From NCBI GenBank assembly GCA_024281675.1, contig JAMXAG010000001.1, positions 434,001 to 498,000 on the forward strand: 64,000 bases of DNA, given 5' to 3'. The stretch comes from Nitrosomonas sp. Lineage in GTDB: Bacteria; Pseudomonadota; Gammaproteobacteria; Burkholderiales; Nitrosomonadaceae. Both the position numbers and the translations under genes were made by a program. Position 1 is the first letter of the stretch. Every line of letters starts with the position of its first letter. Below are positions 56,564 to 64,000 of the stretch, in pieces. Under the pieces are notes generated by a model. The model did not search any database and had not been told where the DNA came from. It was given only the letters and a program-made list of their open reading frames with translations.

Positions 56564-57313
56564 CTAAAATCCGAAAGTAAGAGAAAACACAATGCGATGA
56601 TCCACGACATGGGGTTCAAATCCCCAATGTGGGACAACATTGAGATGCTGATGTGCTGTTTCAATACCCCCAAAATATCGCACATCGGCACCAATATTAC
56701 GAGAAAAGCGCAGCGTCATTCCGGCATTCCAATAGAGATAATCATAAGTTAGCACCTTCTTTTGGTTGTTATATCCCAATAGGGTTGATAATTCTAAAGC
56801 ATTGGAAATGGGGTAGCGTCCCGTTACTTCAAAACTATAGGACATGTGATTTTGCTGATAACTGTTTTCTGAGAAATTGACATTAGCAGTCAATAAATCA
56901 CGAAAATGCGTGTAGAAATAAAAAAGATTATAGTCAACTACTTGCCCGAAGATCTTGCCATCATAGATATAGCGCGCCCACTCGGCATTAAAACGCCAGT
57001 CGTTCGATAGTTTATACGCATAACCTGCATAGGGTATGAATTCCAAATTCGAGCGATCTTGATATCCTTGATCAGCAAAATTAACGGTTGATCCATAGGC
57101 GCCTACGTATAAGCCTTTGCTAAATGTATAGTCGATATTGGCTTGAAAAGCCGGTTTGCCATCACTTTTAGAATATCCACGCCAAATGTAATCTGTAGTG
57201 CCGGTTACGCTACCACTCAATTGTGCGTATGAATTGATTGAATAAACCAAAAACAGCAAAAAAACAGCATATCGAGTACTTGTTAGGTATCGTCTGAAAG
57301 TTATCTTGAGCAA
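56564..57313 (-). CDS. TorF-family putative outer-membrane porin
   Basis: A beta-barrel-like exported protein of about 249 residues of the TorF (TIGR02001) type. A signal peptide (TRYAVFLLFLVYSINSYA) is followed by LSGSVTGTTDYIWRGYSKSDGKPAFQANIDYTF, the family hallmark, alternating amphipathic strands and a C-terminal Phe (LTFGF). The frame is open to 57460 but the region ahead of the signal peptide is not plausible as protein. A TTG at 57313 is the best start. A strong GGGAGGA site lies further upstream (about 57356) without an in-frame ATG/GTG/TTG at the right distance. Function unknown; members are thought to be small porins. Confidence 0.72.
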   Translation of the reverse strand: MLKITFRRYLTSTRYAVFLLFLVYSINSYAQLSGSVTGTTDYIWRGYSKSDGKPAFQANIDYTFSKGLYVGAYGSTVNFADQGYQDRSNLEFIPYAGYAYKLSNDWRFNAEWARYIYDGKIFGQVVDYNLFYFYTHFRDLLTANVNFSENSYQQNHMSYSFEVTGRYPISNALELSTLLGYNNQKKVLTYDYLYWNAGMTLRFSRNIGADVRYFGGIETAHQHLNVVPHWGFEPHVVDHRIVFSLTFGF

Positions 57314-57685
57314 TTGCGCAATAAACTGTGTTGCATTGTTGTTAGCACTAATATTCCTCCCGACTTTTTTGAATAAAAAATTGCCTTCGCACAGTAGATC
57401 GCACCACCAAATCATTCGAGCCAGGAAACTCTCAATCATATTAATATGTATATAAAACAATTGGTTGTAATGATAGTAAGTCGTGTCGTTGAATTTCTTT
57501 AAAGAGATTTTGAACCTTTTATTATTTTGTGGAAATTAACGGGGTGTATAGAAGAGAAATAACACATTTTCTCATCATACTAAATAAAGCTTACATGTAG
57601 AAATTTGCTTGTATTCTTTTTTATGTAAATTTTTATATGTGAAATTTCACAAAAAATCAAATCCAATCAATGGAGGATAACAGTA

Positions 57686-58084
57686 ATGAAATTAACAATA
57701 ATGAAAGCATCAACAGCCTTGACGGTAGTATTTGCAATTTTCGCAACATCATTACCAGCATCGGATGCTGATGCTGCAAGTATTTTAGTCAAGTGCGAAA
57801 AACGCTCTAATCGCTCTAAAGTTTCTGTAGATGGCAATGATTTGGTACCCGGTACTTATACTGCAAAAATTATCTCTGGTGATAATACCAAACGATCTGC
57901 TCCAAAATCATCTACAGGTGATGAAGTGGAATTTGATTTTGACAGCGACGCAGGTGATGTGGCTGCAGGTGCAACACGCATCAGCCGCAACTTTATCCAA
58001 GGTGGAAAAGTTACCGGACAACTGATCAATGCCAAAGGATTTACCGTTGCCCAAACCACAAGAACCTGCACGGTGAAACAGTAG
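57686..58084 (+). CDS. Exported protein of unknown function
   Basis: A 132-residue protein with a signal peptide (TALTVVFAIFATSLPASDADA, cleavage near residue 30) behind a strong ATGGAGG ribosome site. The mature part has two Cys (KCEKRSNR and RTCTVK) likely to form a disulfide and beta-like strands (SILVKCEK, TYTAKIISG, KVTGQLINAKGF). I recognise no family. A clear terminator follows within 25 bp, so it is a single-gene unit. The AT-rich 57461-57685 stretch upstream holds its promoter, which I cannot pinpoint. Confidence 0.7.
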   Translation: MKLTIMKASTALTVVFAIFATSLPASDADAASILVKCEKRSNRSKVSVDGNDLVPGTYTAKIISGDNTKRSAPKSSTGDEVEFDFDSDAGDVAAGATRISRNFIQGGKVTGQLINAKGFTVAQTTRTCTVKQ

Positions 58085-58105
58085 TAAAAACATTTAATTG
58101 CCTTG

Positions 58106-58156
58106 ACAGCCCTTAAGCACAATTTTACATCCCTCGGTTGCTTTTGGGCTGTTTTT
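58106..58156 (+). terminator. Intrinsic terminator after the exported-protein gene
   Basis: ACAGCCC-TT-AAGCA pairs with TGCTT-TT-GGGCTGT across an 18-19-base loop and is followed by five T residues. It lies 22 bp after the stop at 58084. The remaining 58157-58447 stretch is AT-rich upstream DNA of the copper-site gene with no feature I can support. Confidence 0.7.
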
Positions 58157-58447
58157 CTTGCAAATACTGACAGCGAATAGAATATAGGGGGTATCGTTCC
58201 CATCAAATTGACTGACAGTAAACCTATGCCTACCTATTTTGTTTTGTGATAAATAAAAACTAAAAAAACACTAATCATAATCAAAGCCTATTCCAATTGA
58301 ATAAGCTTTTCTGCGCAACAATATAATTATAAAAATGAATTCAAGTTGTTCTAATCTTAAATATACAAAACTTACCGCTCAGATTTTATCTGTAAGTCAT
58401 TCATATATTTCATACGAACACGGTTAACTCATTAGGAGGGTTATTTA

Positions 58448-60286
58448 ATGCTTCGTTATTTTTTTAACAGGATCTTCAATGCAACGGTTTCATTATCGAT
58501 ACTGCTGGCTATGTCAACTGTTGGAAGCGCTTTTGCTGGAGACAATGAGATCAAATTTGAATTGACTGATAACCCAGGACGCTGGTTCGATAGAGGGGTG
58601 GCTGTCGCTGGGAATCGATCGATTGCCATTGCTACGCCAGGAGTTCGGGTTAAATTTTCTGGCAATTCAAATACCGTGCATACCAGAACCAGTTTGATTT
58701 ATCCTACTGGCGCTGCGAATATGCCATTCAATACCGAACCGACCAAAGGCGGCGATGAGGTGGTTCTAAATACACCTGGTTTATACGTTTTTACCTGCAG
58801 CATTCACCCCTATATGTTTGGTGCTGTGATTGTTGATAATCCTAATACCAGTGGCCTGGATCTGGGCTCGTCCATTAGTTTAATCAATGGTATTACTGTT
58901 CCAACCAGTAGCGATTTGGCGACACGCTTGTTGCGCACTTTCTTTATCGCAACCAACCCTGCCAATTGGCAGAATTATGCAAGTAGTACTCCTTGGCATA
59001 TTAATTATCCTAATGTCGATGTGCGGGTAGATATTGGTGTGGTGAATTTGCCTCAGGTTCTCAATGCGCGTTATAAAAACGACATTTCTTTAGAAGCATT
59101 GGAAAACCCTAAAACACCTGCAGTGGGGGAAATTTGGGTTGCCACGCAGTTTGAAACAACCCAAAGAAAAAACAAACCCGGTACAGTGTCTTCTGTCGAT
59201 GGCACTTCATGGCAAGTGACCCGAAAAGTAGCATTGCCATCCATACAAATGAACAATCCTCACAATATGTGGACTGACAAGAACCAGACAGTCATTTATG
59301 TCACCCAATGGTTTGACAAAAAACTGACTGTTTATGATCGTAAGACGGGTGCATTGATTCGTAACATATCGGTGGGTGAAGCGCCCGCTCATGTCATGAC
59401 ATTGACCGACTCTGATCGCATCCATATTACCAATAATGGCGATACCCGGACAGATTCGGTGATGGAACTTAGTCCCCTGGCAACCAATGTATTACGCCGA
59501 GTTGATATTGGTCGGGGCAATCCTCATGCGCATTGGATGAGCCATGACGGCAAAATGATGGTGACTCCCAATGTATTGACGGGTGATACCACACAGTACA
59601 ATTTTAGGAGTAATAGCATCGAAGCGATATTGCCTGTGAGCGGACCACTGAGTCATCCTTTAGCGACCGGCATGATGCCCGATGCCAGTAAGTACTATGT
59701 AGCTAATTTATTGGATAGCACTATTACCGTAGTAGACATGAAGACACATCATGTCATTAAACATATTAATCTGATCGAGCATTACGATCCAATCAAAGGT
59801 ACTGTTTCTGGTCCAGTTGGCGCATTACCTATCCAAACACCAGTATCTCCCGATGGTAAAAATATGGTAACAGCCAACACTCTGACAGGTACGATAACCA
59901 TTGTGGACACCAGACCTGGTCTTGCCACAACGGATGAAATAGTGGCCATGCTGCCTTGCGATCCAGGTTGTCATGGTGTGCAATACGGAGCTAAAAAAGG
60001 TGGCGGTTATTATGCTTATGTTTCCAGTAAATTTTCTAACCGTATGCTAGTTGTTGACCCCGATCCAAACGGTGACGGAGACCCCGCCGATGCTGCTGTG
60101 GTTGGTAAAATCGGTTTGTTTGCCAAAAGCACTACGGCTCGTGATGATGTAATCGCAACTAATGCAGGTATGGGTGGGCAAGGGATATTACCGATTCCGT
60201 TAGTCTATAACGGTTGGGTACAAAATTTACCTGCAGATTGGAGCAATCAACTCACTGCAGCACAACGTAATCCAATCAAACAATAA
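58448..60286 (+). CDS. Cupredoxin - beta-propeller (YncE/N2OR-like) periplasmic protein
   Basis: A 612-residue exported protein. A signal peptide ends at about AFA (residue 30). Residues ~35-130 are a cupredoxin domain with a complete type-1 copper ligand set: H78 (NTVHTR), C117, H120 and M123 (FTCSIHPYMFG). Residues ~200-600 form a beta-propeller of the YncE/cytochrome-d1/nitrous-oxide-reductase kind (VTQWFDKKLTVYDRKTG, YYVANLLDSTITVVDMKTHH, ANTLTGTITIVDTRP). A single Cys pair (LPCDPGCHG) lies near residue 510. The start is preceded by TAGGAGGG. Similar copper proteins are frequent in ammonia oxidisers; an electron-transfer or copper-handling role is inferred. Confidence 0.82.
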   Translation: MLRYFFNRIFNATVSLSILLAMSTVGSAFAGDNEIKFELTDNPGRWFDRGVAVAGNRSIAIATPGVRVKFSGNSNTVHTRTSLIYPTGAANMPFNTEPTKGGDEVVLNTPGLYVFTCSIHPYMFGAVIVDNPNTSGLDLGSSISLINGITVPTSSDLATRLLRTFFIATNPANWQNYASSTPWHINYPNVDVRVDIGVVNLPQVLNARYKNDISLEALENPKTPAVGEIWVATQFETTQRKNKPGTVSSVDGTSWQVTRKVALPSIQMNNPHNMWTDKNQTVIYVTQWFDKKLTVYDRKTGALIRNISVGEAPAHVMTLTDSDRIHITNNGDTRTDSVMELSPLATNVLRRVDIGRGNPHAHWMSHDGKMMVTPNVLTGDTTQYNFRSNSIEAILPVSGPLSHPLATGMMPDASKYYVANLLDSTITVVDMKTHHVIKHINLIEHYDPIKGTVSGPVGALPIQTPVSPDGKNMVTANTLTGTITIVDTRPGLATTDEIVAMLPCDPGCHGVQYGAKKGGGYYAYVSSKFSNRMLVVDPDPNGDGDPADAAVVGKIGLFAKSTTARDDVIATNAGMGGQGILPIPLVYNGWVQNLPADWSNQLTAAQRNPIKQ

Positions 60287-60389
60287 GTGAGTATGTGACA
60301 AGTATCACCGCATATCGGGTATTTGTACCATTGTTTTTCTCGGTATGCTGTAATTTAATTGGGTTTAAATAATTAGCTAGGAGAAAAAA

Positions 60390-61013
60390 ATGAGTTCAGG
60401 AAGTGATGATTTTAATGATGACTCTCCTCAATCAGGGAGTCATAAACAATTCAAGTTTACTATCAGTAATGGTGTAGTTACTCAGGTTCACGAATTTAAA
60501 GATGGTTCGTACGAATCGAAATCAATTGATGCAGATGATATCTACACAGTTGGTGCGAATGGTGTGGTGGAGCATCGTGAATTGAAGCTATTGGGAACGG
60601 AAATTACACGTTATGCTGATGTCGATAGTGACGGTGTATACAATCGGATTTCCGAGCAATGGATTGGTAGCCGCTTTGTACTGAAAGATGACCTCAAGTA
60701 TTCACCAACCGATGGTAATGATTTCATTGCCGTTCGTGGTGGCGAAGATTGTCATGGTGGAAAGGGATCTGATGATTTTGTAATTCGCGAGGCAAATCAT
60801 CTGCGCATTGGGGATTTCTTTTCTGGTGACGATGATCTGGTATTCGATACAGGATTGGGCTTAACTTCAAGAGATCATTTGGTTAGTTTTATCCATGAGA
60901 TTCGCCAGGAAGGTGACAATTTTGTTGTGGATTTTGGCCCTGGTATTTCTATCACGCTGGTTGGTGTGCATTCCAATCAGATTTCTTGGGATGATGTCAG
61001 TGTGCTGAGCTAG
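60390..61013 (+). CDS. RTX-like acidic protein of unknown function
   Basis: A 207-residue acidic protein with no signal peptide. One RTX-like nonapeptide region (GGEDCHGGKGSDDFVI, about 116-131) could bind calcium and is flanked by DGNDFIAVRGG and DDDLVFDTGLGL. The C-terminal ~45 residues (FVVDFGPGISITLVGV) resemble the end of RTX/type I secretion substrates, so it may be secreted by a type I system. AGGAGAAAAAA precedes the ATG. It follows the copper-site gene by 103 bp; whether they are co-transcribed is unclear. The 61014-61136 gap after it holds nothing recognisable. Confidence 0.65.
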   Translation: MSSGSDDFNDDSPQSGSHKQFKFTISNGVVTQVHEFKDGSYESKSIDADDIYTVGANGVVEHRELKLLGTEITRYADVDSDGVYNRISEQWIGSRFVLKDDLKYSPTDGNDFIAVRGGEDCHGGKGSDDFVIREANHLRIGDFFSGDDDLVFDTGLGLTSRDHLVSFIHEIRQEGDNFVVDFGPGISITLVGVHSNQISWDDVSVLS

Positions 61014-61136
61014 TGCAGCTTATATTCGCGTAACAGTAGCGGTTGGCAGAGGATGGTAGGTACACAAAACTTACTCTGCCATCACTGCTTGTTGTTCAGG
61101 TGAAAAGTTTAAGCTGCAGCTAGATTATTGCAGCGT

Positions 61137-61544
61137 TTAGGATTTGATTGCTGAATGACAAGCCGTCTTCCATTCTAATTCACCCATGCTTTCAGGTCGA
61201 ATTTTCTCCCATTTTTGAGGTTGATTGTAAGAACGTACCAAGTCTCCCTTTTCCATGTTCCAACTAAAAAGGGAAAAAGACAGCACTCGCATTTGTTCTT
61301 CTTCGCAGTCATATTCGCGGCGTATTTTCTCAGACAAGAAATTAACACCAGAGACTTTTTGTTCAATTTTGTAATCAAAAAGTACCCACATTTTGACCCG
61401 ATTGTTTGCTTTTCGAGCTGAGGTCAAATCTACATAGGCTGTGTAGCCGTCCCTTTTTTCACTTTCACCAATTTTTTTCCATTCAGCTACTGCATGGGTG
61501 TTGGCAAAAAATAAAATCAAAACCAAAGCAAGCAAATATTTCAT
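61137..61544 (-). CDS. Surface-adhesin protein E-like exported protein
   Basis: About 135 residues with a signal peptide (MKYLLALVLILFFANTHAVA). The mature part matches the pattern of the surface-adhesin E family: AEWKKIGESEKRDGYTAYVDLTSARKANNRVKMWVLFDYK and YDCEEEQMRVLSFSLFSWNMEKG, with two Cys (YDCEEE and TACHSA) that probably pair. The frame starts earlier (61604), but the ATG at 61544 gives a clean signal peptide. Haemophilus protein E binds host matrix, but in free-living bacteria the role is unknown. It follows ald by 26 bp on the same strand and is possibly the last gene of that unit. Confidence 0.75.
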   Translation of the reverse strand: MKYLLALVLILFFANTHAVAEWKKIGESEKRDGYTAYVDLTSARKANNRVKMWVLFDYKIEQKVSGVNFLSEKIRREYDCEEEQMRVLSFSLFSWNMEKGDLVRSYNQPQKWEKIRPESMGELEWKTACHSAIKS

Positions 61545-61630
61545 AATAGTTTTATCGCATTCCTCGCAAGTAAGAACATTGTGAGCTAATTTTACTGAAC
61601 GCATCCACTCTCAATAAATTGTAGGTTCAA

Positions 61631-62746
61631 CTATGTTAACGCATTTAATGCATCTGTGTACGTTATACCAAGATCTCGTGCTACTGCAGCATGTGTCAGA
61701 TGCCCACGACACACATTCAAACCATCACGAAAATACTTATCATTGGTAAGTGCTCTACGATAGCCTTTATTTGCCAGCGCCAGCACAAACGGCAAGGTGG
61801 CGTTATTCAAAGCAAAAGTTGAAGTGCGCGCGACTGCACCGGGCATATTGGAAACGCAATAATGCACCACTTCATCAACAGTAAAAATAGGATCAGCTAA
61901 TGTGGTTGGCTTTGAAGTTTCAAAGCAACCGCCTTGGTCGATAGCTACATCAACCAATACCGAACCAAGTTTCATACGGCTCACCATTTCGCGATTGACC
62001 AATTTTGGCGCTGCGCCACCAGGGATCAATACCGAACCAATGACCAAATCTGCTGTGGTAACGTATTCTTCCAGCGCATCGGCGGTCGAAAATATGGTAT
62101 TTAATCTTGATCCGTACAGAGAATCCAACTGTTGGAGGCGAGGAATCGATTTTTCGAGTAGTGTAACGTGTGCTTCCATGCCCATCGCAATCCTGGCTGC
62201 ATTGGTTCCAACCACGCCACCGCCAATGATCACGACTTGTGCAGGAGGTACGCCTGAAACGCCACCGAGTAAAATACCGCGTCCGCCTTGATTGAGTTCC
62301 AATGCATGTGCGCCTGCTTGAATTGACATGCGGCCTGCAACCTCACTCATTGGCGCAAGCAGAGGTAGCCCCCCCGATTTATCTGTGACGGTTTCATAAG
62401 CGATTGCAATACAACCAGAGTTCAACAAGCCTTTTGCCTGAATTGGATCAGGTGCCAGATGCAGGTAAGTAAAAATCACCTGATCTTCACGTAACAACGG
62501 GATTTCAGATTTTTGCGGTTCTTTAACTTTAACGATTAGATCCGCTTGTGCAAAAATTTCTTCGGGTGTATCAACTATTTGTGCTCCAGCCTCGCGATAC
62601 TTATCATTTCCCAGGTCGATTGGTAATCCGGCATTTTCTTGCACCATCACTTGATGTCCATTGGCAATTAGCTCACGTACCGTAGTGGGGGTCAACCCCA
62701 CACGGGATTCATGAGTTTTAATTTCTTTGGGTACGCCAATACGCAT
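61631..62746 (-). CDS. ald: Alanine dehydrogenase
   Basis: Ald, 371 residues, NAD-dependent interconversion of alanine and pyruvate plus ammonia. It begins MRIGVPKEIKTHESRVGLTP; VKVKEPQKSE and TYLHLAPD carry the catalytic Lys and His. The NAD loop is VIIGGGVVGTNAARIAMG, and VDVAIDQGGCFETSKPT and GAVARTSTFALNNATLPF are family signatures. The ribosome site GGAG precedes the ATG by about 8 bp. It is preceded by the SDR gene at 28 bp, probably one operon. In an ammonia oxidiser it may serve ammonia assimilation or alanine turnover. Confidence 0.95.
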   Translation of the reverse strand: MRIGVPKEIKTHESRVGLTPTTVRELIANGHQVMVQENAGLPIDLGNDKYREAGAQIVDTPEEIFAQADLIVKVKEPQKSEIPLLREDQVIFTYLHLAPDPIQAKGLLNSGCIAIAYETVTDKSGGLPLLAPMSEVAGRMSIQAGAHALELNQGGRGILLGGVSGVPPAQVVIIGGGVVGTNAARIAMGMEAHVTLLEKSIPRLQQLDSLYGSRLNTIFSTADALEEYVTTADLVIGSVLIPGGAAPKLVNREMVSRMKLGSVLVDVAIDQGGCFETSKPTTLADPIFTVDEVVHYCVSNMPGAVARTSTFALNNATLPFVLALANKGYRRALTNDKYFRDGLNVCRGHLTHAAVARDLGITYTDALNALT

Positions 62747-62774
62747 TTATTTCTCCACAAGAATGTATTAGTTT

Positions 62775-63515
62775 CTAGATAATTCCGCCATTAATTGCGA
62801 TATTTTGCCCATTTATCCATCGTGCTTCGTCACTGACGAGAAACAAAACTACTTGCGCAATGTCATCGACTTTTCCAAGTCGGCCCAATGCAGCCATCGC
62901 CGACATGCGCTCGATATCTTGAATTGTCTTTCCTACGCGGAATAATTCCGTATCGACCGGTCCTGGTGATACGATATTCGCAGTAATGCCGCGCGTACCC
63001 ATTTCCCGAGCGAAAGTTCGCGTTAATTGTTCAACTGCAGCTTTAGTCGCAGCATAAGCCCCATACTTTGGTAACATCATACGCGTTACAGTGCTAGAAA
63101 TCGTCACAACCCGACCATTATCAGAAATCTTGGTGGAGGCTTCTCGTAAGGCGTAGAAAACACTTTTGAAATTGATATCGATGATACGGTCAAATTCATC
63201 ATCTTGAATATTTGTTATTTCTTTAAAAAGTAGAATTCCTGCATTATTAATGAGCAGATCAATTGAACCAAAATGCGAAATGGATTGAGCAAAAAGCATT
63301 TTGACTGCCGCTGGATCACTGACATTGGCTTGTACTGCAATGCATTCGCCGTGGTGCTTTAGAATTTCTGCGCACACGTTGTCGGCGGCTGATTGATTCT
63401 GCACATAATTGACCACCACTTTAGCGCCAACTCTGGCTAGCGCTAATGCAATTTCTGCACCGATGCCCCTGGAAGCGCCCGTTACGAGTGCAACTTTACC
63501 CTGCAGTGATTTCAT
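62775..63515 (-). CDS. Short-chain dehydrogenase/reductase (SDR family oxidoreductase)
   Basis: Classical SDR of 246 residues. The NAD(P) loop is VTGASRGIG (12-20), the NNAG motif is present, the catalytic Ser lies in VTISSTV and the Tyr/Lys pair in YAATK (YGAYAATKAA). SPGPVDTELF is the substrate-loop region. It resembles FabG and 3-ketoacyl-ACP reductases but stands outside a fatty-acid cluster. The substrate is unknown. It lies between the ankyrin gene (33 bp) and ald (28 bp) on the minus strand. Confidence 0.92.
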   Translation of the reverse strand: MKSLQGKVALVTGASRGIGAEIALALARVGAKVVVNYVQNQSAADNVCAEILKHHGECIAVQANVSDPAAVKMLFAQSISHFGSIDLLINNAGILLFKEITNIQDDEFDRIIDINFKSVFYALREASTKISDNGRVVTISSTVTRMMLPKYGAYAATKAAVEQLTRTFAREMGTRGITANIVSPGPVDTELFRVGKTIQDIERMSAMAALGRLGKVDDIAQVVLFLVSDEARWINGQNIAINGGII

Positions 63516-63548
63516 TTTCTATCCGAATATATGATGATAATAATCAAG

Positions 63549-64000
63549 CTATTGTGTGGCGCCATGTTTCTTTAATAAACTTACAATACTGAAGTAGCCT
63601 GCTTTTTCCGCCCAGTTAAGCGAGTGTTCGCCATTTTCATTGCGAATATTGACATTAGCACCGCGCTCCAGCAATAATTCCGCCACTGCGTAGTGATTGC
63701 CCCTGACGGCCATCATTAACGCGGTTGTGCCATTCGGAGATGTTGCATTGATATCAACTTTGGCATCGAGTAAGAAACGAATAATATCCAAAAATCCATT
63801 GGTCGCAGCATAGATCAGTGGATTCCACCCTGCATGATGAATTTCCGCGCCTTTCGAATAAAGCTGTTTTACCATGTCGGTGCGACCATGATAGCTGGCC
63901 AGCATAATCGCTGTTTCACCATATTTATTGCGAAGGTTTGGATTTGCATTGAGCTTCAACAAAAAACTGGTTAGCCTCAAGTTGTCCGTTTGTGCTGCGA
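63549..64000 (-). CDS. Ankyrin-repeat protein (5' part beyond the window)
   Basis: The frame is open to the window edge; about 150 residues are visible. At least four ankyrin repeats are seen: GETAIMLASYHGRTDMVKQLYSKGAEI, NPLIYAATNGFLDIIRFLLDAKVDI, GTTALMMAVRGNHYAVAELLLERGANV and GEHSLNWAEKAGYFSIVSLLKKHGA. There is no catalytic motif in the visible part, so it is a protein-interaction scaffold. The TTG at 63980 is unlikely to be the real start, because an ankyrin-like segment continues upstream of it. Confidence 0.8.
   Translation of the reverse strand, partial: AAQTDNLRLTSFLLKLNANPNLRNKYGETAIMLASYHGRTDMVKQLYSKGAEIHHAGWNPLIYAATNGFLDIIRFLLDAKVDINATSPNGTTALMMAVRGNHYAVAELLLERGANVNIRNENGEHSLNWAEKAGYFSIVSLLKKHGATQ

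Overview
The window looks like a chromosomal segment of an ammonia-oxidising betaproteobacterium close to Nitrosomonas/Nitrosospira (Nitrosomonadaceae). This is inferred from gene content, not from a search. The run leuC-leuD-leuB-asd-fimV-truA-trpF-trpB-trpA-accD-folC-SPOR-cvpA-purF-metZ is a characteristic betaproteobacterial order. It sits beside hopanoid genes (hpnH, hpnB, hpnM, hpnN and an hpnO-like aminotransferase), a TorF-type outer-membrane protein and a copper-site beta-propeller protein. The DNA is moderately AT-rich and uses many TTG and GTG starts.

Layout. 1-4.9 kb: the 3' part of lysS, convergent with a minus-strand group (HAD phosphatase, hda, AI-2E-type permease, hpnO-like aminotransferase). 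The aminotransferase has a leader with two terminator-like hairpins. 5.2-11.5 kb: a compact, visibly more GC-rich plus-strand operon that is the most unusual part of the window. It encodes a degenerate SIR2-TIR protein, an nSTAND1 NTPase with a membrane segment and ten WD40 repeats, a TIR-like protein with an unrecognised C-terminal domain, and a prokaryotic-YEATS-TIR fusion. It reads as a multi-TIR biological-conflict (probably anti-phage or regulated-suicide) system. 11.7-15.4 kb: purM, purN, a DUF3108-type periplasmic protein and an RsmB-type rRNA methyltransferase. 15.6-24.1 kb, minus strand: a small membrane protein, the hopanoid operon hpnH-hpnB-hpnM-hpnN, a peptidoglycan-binding lipoprotein with a coupled 12-residue leader ORF, a VanZ-like membrane protein and a tiny one-helix protein.

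24.4-34.9 kb: carA-carB-greA, yhbY divergent from rlmE, ftsH, folP, glmM. Around 35 kb: minus-strand tRNA-Gly(GCC) and tRNA-Cys(GCA) behind a near-perfect sigma-70 promoter. 35.4-53.8 kb: an MFS permease, then leucine, aspartate-pathway, tryptophan, fatty-acid, folate, purine and methionine genes with fimV and truA among them. 53.8-57.4 kb, minus strand: ECF sigma factor, zinc-finger anti-sigma factor and S8 peptidase in one operon, and a TorF-like beta-barrel protein. 57.7-61.0 kb: an exported protein of unknown function, the cupredoxin/beta-propeller protein and an RTX-like protein. 61.1-64 kb, minus strand: a surface-adhesin-E-like protein, alanine dehydrogenase, an SDR oxidoreductase and an ankyrin-repeat protein cut by the window edge.

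Most genes are housekeeping. The conflict operon, the leader of the hpnO-like gene, the sigma/anti-sigma/protease unit and several very short translated-looking ORFs deserve a second look.
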